Below are positions 42,466 to 49,977 of a stretch of 64,000 nt of DNA, one piece after another. Positions within the stretch are counted from its first letter, which is position 1; each line of letters starts with the position of its first letter. The position numbers and the translations under genes are program-made. Under the pieces are notes generated by a model, which saw only the letters and a list, made by a program, of their open reading frames with translations, was not told the DNA's origin and made no database searches. Source of the DNA: Pseudomonas fluorescens (GTDB lineage: Bacteria; Pseudomonadota; Gammaproteobacteria; Pseudomonadales; Pseudomonadaceae); NCBI RefSeq assembly GCF_000802965.1, contig NZ_JSAK01000031.1:62001-126000 (forward strand), read 5' to 3'.

Positions 42466-42924
42466 ATGCTCGAAGACGCTCCACCGCAAAACAGCGAATG
42501 CCCGGTTGCCAGAACACTGGAGGCAATCGGCGATCGATGGTCGCTGATGATCATTCGCGATGCGTTCGACGGCATTCGCCGATTCAGCGAATTTCAAAAG
42601 AGCCTGGGCGTGGCCAAGAATATTCTGGCATCGCGACTGAAAACGCTGGTTGAAATCGGGATATTCGATGTTCGACCGGCGTCAGATGGCAGTGCTTACA
42701 AGGAGTACGCGCTTACGGAAAAAGGCCGGGAGATTTTTCCGGTTGTGGTTAGCCTGAGGCAGTGGGGGGAGCGGTTCCTGTTCAAGCCGCAAGAGCCCCG
42801 TTCCGTGCTGTTGGATAACGAGTTCGGTCAGCCTCTGATGCCGCTTGATGTGCGCTCATCAAGCGGTCAGAAACTTCAACCATCTGACTGTCACAGAGTG
42901 AGACTTGCTGTCGGTGAGTCGTGA
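42466..42924 (+). CDS. HxlR family winged-helix regulator
   Basis: A 152-residue regulator: CPVARTLEAIGDRWSLMIIR is the HxlR signature, and FSEFQKSLGVAKNILASRLKTL is the recognition region. GAAGG precedes the ATG at 42466. The family senses aldehydes, quinones or disulfide stress, often through one cysteine near the N-terminus, and C9 of NSECPVA is available here. It probably controls the divergent MFS gene and itself. Confidence 0.9.
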   Translation: MLEDAPPQNSECPVARTLEAIGDRWSLMIIRDAFDGIRRFSEFQKSLGVAKNILASRLKTLVEIGIFDVRPASDGSAYKEYALTEKGREIFPVVVSLRQWGERFLFKPQEPRSVLLDNEFGQPLMPLDVRSSSGQKLQPSDCHRVRLAVGES

Positions 42925-42945
42925 ACCGAAAGCTGTGCCGTATCT

Positions 42946-43239
42946 CTATTTTGGGACCGGCGCAGCTAAGCGATTCCCGTTCCGGGCGTGCGCTACCTTC
43001 GCTCGAATACCATCAAAGTATTGGGACTTCAGCTGCGTCGTTAATGGCCCGAGGATGGGGTTTGCCTTGAACGGCGCCAGCAGATGCTCTATCACCCGAT
43101 CCACCTTGGCGTAGGCAGCGCAAACGCTTGACGGGACCAGCGGATCAAACTGAATCCCTTCCATCTCGATATCGAGCCTTTTCAACACGGGTTCGGCGTC
43201 CAGGATCTGGTGGCGTATTTCATCCGGCGAGCAGCGCAT
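42946..43239 (-). CDS. Hypothetical protein, divergent to the orphan ParA
   Basis: A 97-residue soluble protein (MRCSPDEIRHQILDAEPVLK, then FDPLVPSSVCAAYAKVDRVI and LGPLTTQLKSQYFDGIRAKV). AAGGAAG upstream supports the ATG at 43239. I do not recognise a domain. It lies head to head with parA and tail to tail with the HxlR gene. Confidence 0.6.
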   Translation of the reverse strand: MRCSPDEIRHQILDAEPVLKRLDIEMEGIQFDPLVPSSVCAAYAKVDRVIEHLLAPFKANPILGPLTTQLKSQYFDGIRAKVAHARNGNRLAAPVPK

Positions 43240-43321
43240 CGTTGACTTCCTTGTTTGCGGTACACACCTCTGGCTCACGGCTGATCGAGTCAAGCAGTCG
43301 GAGGTGTGTGCTGTCTTAAAA

Positions 43322-43365
43322 ATGAAACAAAATTGTCGCGCAGAAATATTACTGAAATGTTTCAT
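43322..43365. promoter_or_regulatory. Dyad between the hypothetical gene and parA
   Basis: ATGAAAC (43322-43328) is mirrored by GTTTCAT (43359-43365), and TGAAATGTTTCA (43353-43364) is itself a palindrome. They lie 40-85 bp upstream of the ParA start in the divergent gap and could be an autoregulatory operator. Confidence 0.35.
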
Positions 43366-43405
43366 TCCTATGATCGAGGGAGGTTTTTTTCAGGTGACCT
43401 CTCTC

Positions 43406-44179
43406 ATGCGTCGAGTCGTGTTCAATCAAAAAGGTGGCGTTGGCAAATCGAGCATCGCCTGCAATCTGGCTGCTGTCAGTGCTGCCGAAGGCTACAGGAC
43501 GCTTTTGGTGGATCTCGATCCTCAGGCGAATTCGACTCATTACCTGACCGGGCTGACAGGCGATGACATCCCCATGGGGATCGCCGATTTCTTCAAGCAA
43601 ACCTTATCCAGCGGACCGGCCAGTAAAAAGAATCGAGTGGCCATTACCGATACCCGCTATGCCAATCTGCATCTGGTCACGGCCAGCCACGAGCTTGCCG
43701 ACCTACAGTCAAAGCTTGAGTCGAAATTCAAGATCAATAAGCTGCGGCGCTTGTTGGTAGAGCTTTCCGAAGATTACGAACGCATTTATATCGATACGCC
43801 GCCGTCCCTGAATTTTTATACGTTCAGTGCGCTGATCGCCGCCGACCGCGTGTTGATTCCTTTCGATTGCGACAGTTTTTCTCGTCATGCGCTCTACAAC
43901 GTCATCGCCCAAGTGGCCGAGTTGCAGGCTGACCATAACGAGTCGTTGATCGTGGAGGGCGTAGTGGTCAACCAGTTTGTGGCGCGTGCCAGCCTGCATC
44001 AGATGCTGATCGACGAGTTGGTGGCCGAAGGCCTGCCAGTGTTACCGGATTATTTGAGCAGCACGGTCAAAATGCGTGAGTCCCATGAAGCGTCGGTGCC
44101 AATGATCCATTTGGCACCACGGCATAAGCTTTCTTTGGAGTACGTCAGCCTGTTTTCGGCGTTGGAGCGGGCCAGTTGA
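43406..44179 (+). CDS. Orphan ParA family ATPase
   Basis: A 257-residue deviant Walker-type ATPase: KGGVGKSS Walker A near residue 9, LLVDLDPQANSTHYLTG and IYIDTPPSLNFYT. MRRVVFNQKGGVG at 43406 is the conserved beginning; AGGTGA lies upstream. There is no ParB gene beside it. Such chromosomal orphans in Pseudomonas position other cargo (chemotaxis, flagellar or unknown proteins); the cargo here is unknown. Confidence 0.9.
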   Translation: MRRVVFNQKGGVGKSSIACNLAAVSAAEGYRTLLVDLDPQANSTHYLTGLTGDDIPMGIADFFKQTLSSGPASKKNRVAITDTRYANLHLVTASHELADLQSKLESKFKINKLRRLLVELSEDYERIYIDTPPSLNFYTFSALIAADRVLIPFDCDSFSRHALYNVIAQVAELQADHNESLIVEGVVVNQFVARASLHQMLIDELVAEGLPVLPDYLSSTVKMRESHEASVPMIHLAPRHKLSLEYVSLFSALERAS

Positions 44180-44206
44180 ACGTAACCGACAATGGCTAAA
44201 TGGTTT

Positions 44207-44231
44207 AGAGCCACATACCTCTTGAGGCTCT
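44207..44231 (+). terminator. Weak hairpin after parA
   Basis: AGAGCC and GGCTCT form a 6-bp stem with a 13-base loop 28 bp after the parA stop. There is no T-run, so it is a weak candidate for termination between two convergent genes. Confidence 0.3.
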
Positions 44232-44257
44232 GGCATTACCCCTGTTAACGGTGCTGT

Positions 44258-44572
44258 TCAAATCATCAGATCGCCCGCAGAAAAAGCGGCCCCTTCGATA
44301 TGGTAGACCCTCGGTTCTTCCGAAAAATATTCCTCCAGGCCCATCATGAACATCCGATGGTCTTCACTTTCTTCGAAGCCCGGCGTGTGATCCGCAAGTG
44401 AAGCCCAGCGCACGATCAGGTTGAATTGCTCGGGGGTTTCAGTCCCTTGCGCGAGCATGTGGCCACCGTAACCCTTTGCCCGGGTAAGCAAAGGGGCGAC
44501 TTCGGCAAATGCAAGCCTGAACGTTTCAATGCGTTCTTTGTGAACGGGGAGCAGAGCGATCTCATAAATCAT
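44258..44572 (-). CDS. Antibiotic biosynthesis monooxygenase (ABM) domain protein
   Basis: A 104-residue ferredoxin-like protein: MIYEIALLPVHKERIETFRL, GYGGHMLAQGTETPEQFNLIVRW and FSEEPRVYHIEG fit the ABM/YgiN-like family. Members oxidise quinols or degrade haem without cofactors, but many have unknown roles. It lies 41 bp downstream of the quinone-oxidoreductase-type gene on the same strand and is probably in its operon, so it is likely to be controlled by the same ArsR-family protein. Confidence 0.85.
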   Translation of the reverse strand: MIYEIALLPVHKERIETFRLAFAEVAPLLTRAKGYGGHMLAQGTETPEQFNLIVRWASLADHTPGFEESEDHRMFMMGLEEYFSEEPRVYHIEGAAFSAGDLMI

Positions 44573-44613
44573 GGCGTTTCTCCGATATGACTTAAACGGT
44601 TAAAAGTACGCAC

Positions 44614-45588
44614 TTACGAGATGAGCGATGGCTCGACCGCAATCGCAATTTTTCCTTGAAGGCCGTTGTTGGGACTCTCCAACCGGGCATGGGCGAGCGC
44701 AATGTCGGCAAGCGAATAGACTGCGCCAACGTGTGGGCGCAGCTGGCCGCGCTCTACCAACGCCCTCAATTCATCAAGCTTGCCGCGGTTCTGCCTTGTG
44801 AAAACGAAGTGATAACTCGCGTTCTTGCCCCAGGCCTGAACCACGTTTTGCGGCTGTGCAATGTCCACAATCGTGACCACCCGGCCAAGTTGTGCGAGCA
44901 CGTCGGGGCTGCGCGACAGTGTGTTGCCGCCGATGGTGTCGAACACGACATCGACTCCGCGACCATCCGTTTCCCGGATGATGGCGTCGACGTAATCCTC
45001 CTTTTCGTAGTCGATGACCACGTCGGCACCTAAACTTCGTACGAACTCGGAGTTTGCCTCGCGCACGGTCGTGAACACCTTTGCACCCATGGCTTTTGCC
45101 AGCTGGATCGCCACATGGCCAACCCCTCCAGCACCGCCATGCACAAGAATGCTTTCCCCGACTCTGAGCGCTGCACGCACGACCAGTGCTTCCCACGCCG
45201 TCCCGCCAACCAGGGTCAGACTTGCCGCCTCCAGATGGCTCAGGGATGGCGGCTTCTTCCCGATAATGCTTTCGGCCGCAACGTGGTACTCGGCATAACT
45301 GCCTGGCCCGTCAAATATTTGCGGGGTGTACCAGACTTCGTCTCCCGGAGCGAAGGTCGTCACACCCGGCCCGACTTCTTCGACAACGCCCGATACGTCG
45401 TGTCCGGTGATGGCCGGCAGTTGCACCAGGTCGGGATAATCGCCACGTCGAACCTGATAATCCAAGGGGTTGATGGAGGTTGCGTGGACTCGCACCAGGA
45501 CTTGTCCCGCACGCGGCACGGGCTTGGGCACGTCGCGCAATTCGAACGAGTCAGGGCCGCCAAATGCTTTAAGTGTCATCGCTTTCAT
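44614..45588 (-). CDS. NADP-dependent oxidoreductase, quinone oxidoreductase-like MDR family
   Basis: A 324-residue medium-chain dehydrogenase/reductase without the zinc-ligand pattern: MKAMTLKAFGGPDSFELRDV, GHDVSGVVEEVG, and the nucleotide motif VHGGAGGVGHVAIQLAKAMGA. It probably reduces quinones or enones with NADPH. A perfect 20-bp palindrome lies 27 bp upstream of its start, matching one in front of the ArsR-type gene. The ABM gene follows it. Confidence 0.9.
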   Translation of the reverse strand: MKAMTLKAFGGPDSFELRDVPKPVPRAGQVLVRVHATSINPLDYQVRRGDYPDLVQLPAITGHDVSGVVEEVGPGVTTFAPGDEVWYTPQIFDGPGSYAEYHVAAESIIGKKPPSLSHLEAASLTLVGGTAWEALVVRAALRVGESILVHGGAGGVGHVAIQLAKAMGAKVFTTVREANSEFVRSLGADVVIDYEKEDYVDAIIRETDGRGVDVVFDTIGGNTLSRSPDVLAQLGRVVTIVDIAQPQNVVQAWGKNASYHFVFTRQNRGKLDELRALVERGQLRPHVGAVYSLADIALAHARLESPNNGLQGKIAIAVEPSLIS

Positions 45589-45615
45589 TGTGAAACCTCA
45601 TATCGACAAAAAGGG

Positions 45616-45635
45616 ATATCGAGATATCTCGATAT
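45616..45635 (-). promoter_or_regulatory. Perfect palindromic operator upstream of the oxidoreductase gene
   Basis: ATATCGAGATATCTCGATAT is a perfect 20-bp palindrome, 27 bp before the oxidoreductase start codon and just after the ArsR-type stop. The same arms occur at 45962-45981 in front of the regulator gene. Confidence 0.75.
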
Positions 45636-45649
45636 TGTGCGGTAAAAAA

Positions 45650-45952
45650 TTACAGCTCTTTCCCTATGAGCTCAGCAAGAACACTGATGGTTGCTTCATT
45701 GCGTTTGTAGTAGGTCCACTGACCGATGCGCCTGACTTCGACCAAGCCCACTCGTTGCAGGGTTGCAAGATAACCAGACACCGTTGACTGCGACAGCCCG
45801 ATGCCTTCTTGAATACTGCTGACGCAGACCCCCACCGTGAGAACGTCCCCTTCGTCCTGCGCAGGGAAGTTCTTTACGGGGTCCTTCAAGCCTTTCAGGA
45901 TTTCAAGGCGTGTAGGGTTTGAGAGGGCTTTGAATATTTCGAGTAATTCCAT
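45650..45952 (-). CDS. ArsR family (SmtB-like) winged-helix regulator, not metal-type
   Basis: A 100-residue regulator: MELLEIFKALSNPTRLEILK, then VGVCVSSIQEGIGLSQSTVSGYLATLQRVGLVEVRRIGQWTYYKRN. The usual metal-binding CVC motif is absent, but C43 in GVCVSSIQ and QSTVSGYL suggest a redox- or reactive-species-sensing group. It most likely represses its own promoter and that of the downstream oxidoreductase-ABM operon through the two matching palindromes. Confidence 0.88.
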   Translation of the reverse strand: MELLEIFKALSNPTRLEILKGLKDPVKNFPAQDEGDVLTVGVCVSSIQEGIGLSQSTVSGYLATLQRVGLVEVRRIGQWTYYKRNEATISVLAELIGKEL

Positions 45953-45961
45953 GAGCTGAGG

Positions 45962-45981
45962 ATATCGAGATTTATCGATAT
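45962..45981 (-). promoter_or_regulatory. Second palindromic operator, upstream of the ArsR-type gene
   Basis: ATATCGAGATTTATCGATAT has the same arms as the site at 45616-45635 with a changed centre. It lies 10 bp before the regulator's start codon, as expected for autorepression. Confidence 0.72.
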
Positions 45982-46274
45982 GTCAATGCGAGTTCCGATA
46001 GAGGGCGAAGTACGCAGGATGGTGATTTTTCCCCGGGGAAGTGGCGATAGTTTGAAGGTGGCGGTCTTGCCTGTGTCATATCTGACAGTTTGAAAATTAA
46101 CGCGTCGTGATTGGAGGCGCAGACAATCAGAGTTGAATATTCGCCTATCCACCAATACATCGCCGCAGCAGAGCGCTCGGTAATACGCGGTGGGGAATAT
46201 GTATATGCTCTTTTAGTCGTTGATTCTTGGTCGCTTTCAAATTCAACTAGCGTCTTTTTGACAGGTGAGCGTTG
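45982..46274. other. Divergent promoter region, no gene seen
   Basis: This gap separates the ArsR-type regulator from the oxidase gene on the opposite strand. It is moderately AT-rich near 46080-46140 and 46190-46260 and should hold the oxidase promoter; AGGTGAG at 46263-46269 is the oxidase ribosome binding site. I see no further repeat or gene. Confidence 0.5.
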
Positions 46275-47453
46275 ATGTCCGAGCGGTGTGATGTGGTGGT
46301 GCTGGGCTTGGGTGCCATGGGGGCCGCCACGGTTTATCAGTTGGCGAAGTCGGGGGTGAATGTCGTGGGTATTGACCGCCATCATCCACCTCACAACCAG
46401 GGTTCCAGCCACGGCGATACGCGCATTACTCGGCTGTCGGTCGGTGAGGGCGCGCAATACGTTCCCATCGTGCGCAACTCCCACCGTATCTGGCGCGAGC
46501 TTGAGAAACTGTCGGGGGAGTCGCTGTTCGAACAGTCCGGCCTGCTGGTTTTGACGTCGAGTCCCGAGTTTGACCCCAACGACAAAACCGACTTCACCTT
46601 GCGCACCATCGGCCTGGCGCAGACCTACGGCATCGAGCACGAAGTCTTGTCCGCCGAGCAGATTCGCCAGCGCTTCCCCCAATTTGCCAACGTGCACGAC
46701 ACGGCCATCGGCTATTTCGAGCCGGGTGGAGGTTTTGTACGCCCAGAACGTTGCATCGATGTGCAACTCAAGCTGGCCCAACAACACGGCGCAATTCTTT
46801 ACAAAGGCGAGACCGTCACCGCGATCAGCTCGAACGAGCAGGGTGTCGAAGTCACCACGAACTTGCGCACGCTGTTTGCCAAAAAGCTGGTGATCAGCGC
46901 CGGCAACTGGAGCAGCGAATTGCTCGGCAAGCCGTTTGACACCTTGCTCAGTGTCTACCGGCAGAAGCTGTTCTGGTTCGAGCTGGAGGAGGGCGCCGGG
47001 CTGGTTGGGCACTCACCGACATTTATCCTCACCCACGGTCGTGGTGACGACAAAATCAACTACGGCTTTCCCGCATTACACGGCGAGGGCAGCCTGAAAA
47101 TCGCCACCGCGCAATACAACACTGCTTCATTACCGCAAACAATGGATCGCACAGTTTCGGCGGCCGAAGAGCAGGACATGTATGAGCACCAGGTCCATGG
47201 CCGTATCGCCGGGGTTACCTCGAAGGTGGTCAAGTCGGTGGTCTGCGCCTACACCGTGACGCCGGATCGCCATTTCATCATCGACGAACATCCGTCGTTG
47301 CAGCACACCCTGGTGGTGTCAGCCTGTTCCGGTCACGGCTTCAAGCATTCCGCCGCACTGGGCGAGGCGTTTGCACAGTGGTGCATGCGCGGCTCGACCG
47401 ACCTGGATCTTTCCTCTTTCTCCCTGAAACGCTTCGAAGGAAAACTATCGTGA
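46275..47453 (+). CDS. Monomeric sarcosine oxidase / N-methyl-L-tryptophan oxidase-like flavoprotein
   Basis: A 392-residue FAD enzyme of the MSOX/MTOX family. The dinucleotide motif is VVVLGLGAMGAATVYQLA, followed by SSHGDTRITRLS, the usual region after the FAD-binding loop; the covalent-FAD cysteine is probably in VVSACSGHGFKHSAALGE. These enzymes oxidise N-methyl or secondary amino acids to give formaldehyde or an imine plus peroxide. The stop overlaps the start of a MetQ/NlpA-type binding protein gene, which suggests that the binding protein delivers the substrate. Confidence 0.9.
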   Translation: MSERCDVVVLGLGAMGAATVYQLAKSGVNVVGIDRHHPPHNQGSSHGDTRITRLSVGEGAQYVPIVRNSHRIWRELEKLSGESLFEQSGLLVLTSSPEFDPNDKTDFTLRTIGLAQTYGIEHEVLSAEQIRQRFPQFANVHDTAIGYFEPGGGFVRPERCIDVQLKLAQQHGAILYKGETVTAISSNEQGVEVTTNLRTLFAKKLVISAGNWSSELLGKPFDTLLSVYRQKLFWFELEEGAGLVGHSPTFILTHGRGDDKINYGFPALHGEGSLKIATAQYNTASLPQTMDRTVSAAEEQDMYEHQVHGRIAGVTSKVVKSVVCAYTVTPDRHFIIDEHPSLQHTLVVSACSGHGFKHSAALGEAFAQWCMRGSTDLDLSSFSLKRFEGKLS

Positions 47454-48229
47454 AACGCGTCGCGCTCTCCGTTGCCCTGCTGGTCGCCGCCATGGGCTCT
47501 GCCTATGCCGAAACCCTGAAAATCGCGGTGGTGCCTGTGCCCCATGCCGAGATCCTGGAATTCCTCAAGCCTGAGCTGGCCAAGGAAGGGGTGACGCTGG
47601 ATGTCAAAGTCTTCTCTGACTACATCCAGCCAGACCGGCAGACGGACGAAGGCTTGCTGGACGCCAACTACTTCCAGAGCAAACCCTATTACGAGGCGTA
47701 CAAAAAAGACCGCCCAAGCAGCGATCAGGTGCCCATCGTCGCCGTGCACATCGAACCTTTCGGTGCCTATTCGAAGAAGATCAAGTCCATCAGTGAACTC
47801 AAGGACGGCGCCACCATCGCCATCCCCAACGACCCGACCAACTCCGGTCGTGCGTTGCTGCTGATCGCCAAACAAGGCCTGATCACGCTCAAGGATCCCG
47901 ACAACATCATGGCGACGCGCCTGGACATCGTCAGCAACCCCAAGCATCTGAAATTCCAGGAACTGGAAGCGGCGATGCTGCCGCGCGTGCTTAACCAGGT
48001 TGACCTCGCATTGATCAATGCCAACTACGCACTGGAAGCAAAACTGGAGCCTCACAAGGATGCTCTGTTTATCGAAAGCTCGGAGTCGCCGTACGCCAAT
48101 TACCTGTACGTACGTCGCGACAAGGCAAACGCCCCTGCCGTACTGAAACTCGGCGCGTTGCTCAATTCGCCTGAAGTGAAGAAATTCATCCTTGAGCGTT
48201 ATCACGGCGATGTCGTGCCTGCGTTCTGA
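47450..48229 (+). CDS. NlpA/MetQ family ABC substrate-binding protein
   Basis: A 259-residue binding protein with a signal peptide ending near GSAYAET, so exported but with no lipobox cysteine. KIAVVPVPHAEILEFLKPELAKE and DYIQPDRQTDEGLLDANYFQ are typical of MetQ-like proteins, though TPHAEILE-type motifs there are associated with methionine. The GTG at 47450 has GAAGGA upstream and overlaps the oxidase stop. No MetN or MetI partner is nearby, so it probably works with a transporter encoded elsewhere. Confidence 0.92.
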   Translation: MKRVALSVALLVAAMGSAYAETLKIAVVPVPHAEILEFLKPELAKEGVTLDVKVFSDYIQPDRQTDEGLLDANYFQSKPYYEAYKKDRPSSDQVPIVAVHIEPFGAYSKKIKSISELKDGATIAIPNDPTNSGRALLLIAKQGLITLKDPDNIMATRLDIVSNPKHLKFQELEAAMLPRVLNQVDLALINANYALEAKLEPHKDALFIESSESPYANYLYVRRDKANAPAVLKLGALLNSPEVKKFILERYHGDVVPAF

Positions 48230-48270
48230 CGCGCAAGCATATATCTCGTGTAGCTACACCTCTCCTACTA

Positions 48271-48302
48271 AAACAGCGACCGAAAACGGTCGCTGTTTCG
48301 TT
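48271..48302 (+). terminator. Terminator after the binding-protein gene
   Basis: AAACAGCGACCG and CGGTCGCTGTTT form a perfect 12-bp stem around AAAA, followed by CGTTTCGG. It lies 41 bp after the stop codon and is a strong rho-independent candidate on both strands. Confidence 0.85.
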
Positions 48303-48556
48303 TCGGCTTGATTGCCTTCGGCCGGGGCACTTGTCTGCTGCCGCGCCGAACAGCGAACTCGCAATTCCTCTGCGAGCGCATCACGTTCCACCTTCGGGTC
48401 GACTAAGGGAAACCTTTAGCCGGGTTGAAGATTTCCCCCTCTCTGATGCTGTTCATCTCGATACCGGCGCGACGTTCACTCGCATACCTTGCGTAGACAA
48501 GAGGCGTGTCGTCGTAGCGGACTGTTCCATTGAGCTCGCGTGGCGTTTTACCCCAT
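48303..48556. other. Intergenic leader upstream of the OprD gene, no gene seen
   Basis: No supported gene or strong dyad is seen here; short open frames lack ribosome binding sites. It presumably holds the OprD promoter. Confidence 0.4.
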
Positions 48557-48564
48557 AACAATAA
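48557..48564 (+). promoter_or_regulatory. AANAANAA (Hfq/Crc) motif in front of the OprD gene
   Basis: AACAATAA lies 15 bases before the start codon, next to the GTGGAG ribosome binding site. It matches the Hfq/Crc catabolite-repression motif. Confidence 0.5.
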
Positions 48565-48579
48565 GAGTGGAGATGTTGG

Positions 48580-49830
48580 ATGCTTCAGGTAAAGCAATCT
48601 TGCCGTGGGCTCGGTATTGCCAGCGCATTGGGAATGATCTGTTCGCCATTGGCAGCCTATGCCGATGTTATTGATGACAGTCACTTCAAGGTCGATACGC
48701 GTAACTTCTATTTGCACCGTAACTACACCAATACCAATGCGCCGGTTTCTGAAGTGCACAGTTGGTCTCAGGGTTTCGATGCGCAGTTTACCTCCGGGTA
48801 CACCGATACCGCCCTGGCCATCGGCCTTGATGTGGATGCGCAATACGCCGTGCGCCTGGACTCGTCGGGCAACGACGGTTCGCTGCCGTACAGCGTCAGC
48901 GATCAACAGACCGCCGATGACTACAGTCGCGCCGGTGCAACCTTCAAGATGCGTTACAGCAAGACCGAGTTGAAAGTCGGCGATCTGCGCCCGCAATTGC
49001 CGGTGGCGTTCGATGACCCCAGTCGCCAACTGGACACCATCTACCAAGGCGCCGTGGTTGAGTCCAAGGAAGTCGATGGGTTGACGCTGACCGGTGGCCG
49101 TTTCTGGTCTGCCGTGACACGAGAGTCTTCCAACCACGAGAAACTGTATAAGTTTGGCTCCACCGATAATATCGACAGCGATGGCCTGGACTTTGGTGGC
49201 GTGACTTACGACATCAGCAAAAACCTGCAAGCCAGCTATTTCTATGGCGTGTTGCACGATATTTATCAGCAGCACTATTTCGGCCTGATGCACATGGCTG
49301 ACCTGGGCAATGGCTACAAACTTAAAACCGACTTGCGCTACTTCAATAACAATGAAGACGGCGAAGCGTTAAACGGTGAGATCGACAACCGCTCCTACGG
49401 TGCCTTGTTCAGTTTGTTCAAGGGCGCGCACATGTTTGGCATCAGTTACCAGCGCATGCTCGGTGACAGCGTGTTCCCGACCATGAACGGCTACATTCCG
49501 CAACCTTACCTGGTGCACTGGTCATCCCTGGGGTTTGTCCGCCCGGATGAAAAGTCCTGGTCGGCGCGCTATGGCTATGACTTTGCCGGGATGGGCATGC
49601 CGGGGCTGAAGTTCTACACCCGCTACACCAAGGGCACCAACTGGGACCGTGGCGGCAACCTGAGCGACAACGAAGAAAGCGAACGTTATCTGGGGCTCAA
49701 CTACGTGGTCCAGAGTGGACCGCTGCAAGGCCTCGGGCTGGACCTGCGCAACATCGATGTGAAACAGAAGTTTGGCTACGACTACAACGAATTCCGTGTC
49801 GCCACGACGTACACCTGGAAATTCTGGTAA
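48580..49830 (+). CDS. OprD family outer membrane porin
   Basis: A 416-residue porin with a signal peptide ending near YADV: DDSHFKVDTRNFYLHRNYTN, then GYTDTALAIGLDVDAQYAVRLD and a C-terminal ATTYTWKFW with an aromatic last residue. The family is substrate-specific. The gene leads a run with an MFS permease, an AraC regulator and two dehydrogenases on the same strand, which suggests that it takes up the substrate of that pathway. Confidence 0.92.
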   Translation: MLQVKQSCRGLGIASALGMICSPLAAYADVIDDSHFKVDTRNFYLHRNYTNTNAPVSEVHSWSQGFDAQFTSGYTDTALAIGLDVDAQYAVRLDSSGNDGSLPYSVSDQQTADDYSRAGATFKMRYSKTELKVGDLRPQLPVAFDDPSRQLDTIYQGAVVESKEVDGLTLTGGRFWSAVTRESSNHEKLYKFGSTDNIDSDGLDFGGVTYDISKNLQASYFYGVLHDIYQQHYFGLMHMADLGNGYKLKTDLRYFNNNEDGEALNGEIDNRSYGALFSLFKGAHMFGISYQRMLGDSVFPTMNGYIPQPYLVHWSSLGFVRPDEKSWSARYGYDFAGMGMPGLKFYTRYTKGTNWDRGGNLSDNEESERYLGLNYVVQSGPLQGLGLDLRNIDVKQKFGYDYNEFRVATTYTWKFW

Positions 49831-49845
49831 GCGTGCTTACACCAT

Positions 49846-49853
49846 AACAATAA
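49846..49853 (+). promoter_or_regulatory. AANAANAA (Hfq/Crc) motif before the 28-codon leader
   Basis: The 15-base string CCATAACAATAAGAG at 49843-49857 repeats the one at 48554-48568. It contains AACAATAA and the AAGAGG ribosome binding site of the short reading frame at 49865. Confidence 0.5.
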
Positions 49854-49864
49854 GAGGCCTGACC

Positions 49865-49951
49865 ATGTTCCAACCCATTCTCCTTTACATCTGCCCCGCA
49901 ACTTTCCAGTCGGTGTCCCGTGCACCGTTACCCGGCGCGCTGCGCGCATGA
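49865..49951 (+). CDS. 28-codon leader ORF overlapping the MFS gene start
   Basis: ATG with AAGAGG upstream encodes MFQPILLYICPATFQSVSRA plus eight residues, ending in a TGA that overlaps an ATG of the MFS frame (ATGA at 49948). The arrangement suggests translational coupling, with the Crc-type motif acting on the leader. The peptide itself matches nothing that I recognise. Confidence 0.4.
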   Translation: MFQPILLYICPATFQSVSRAPLPGALRA

Positions 49952-49977
49952 GCGGATTCCAAGAGGAGCAAATACGA

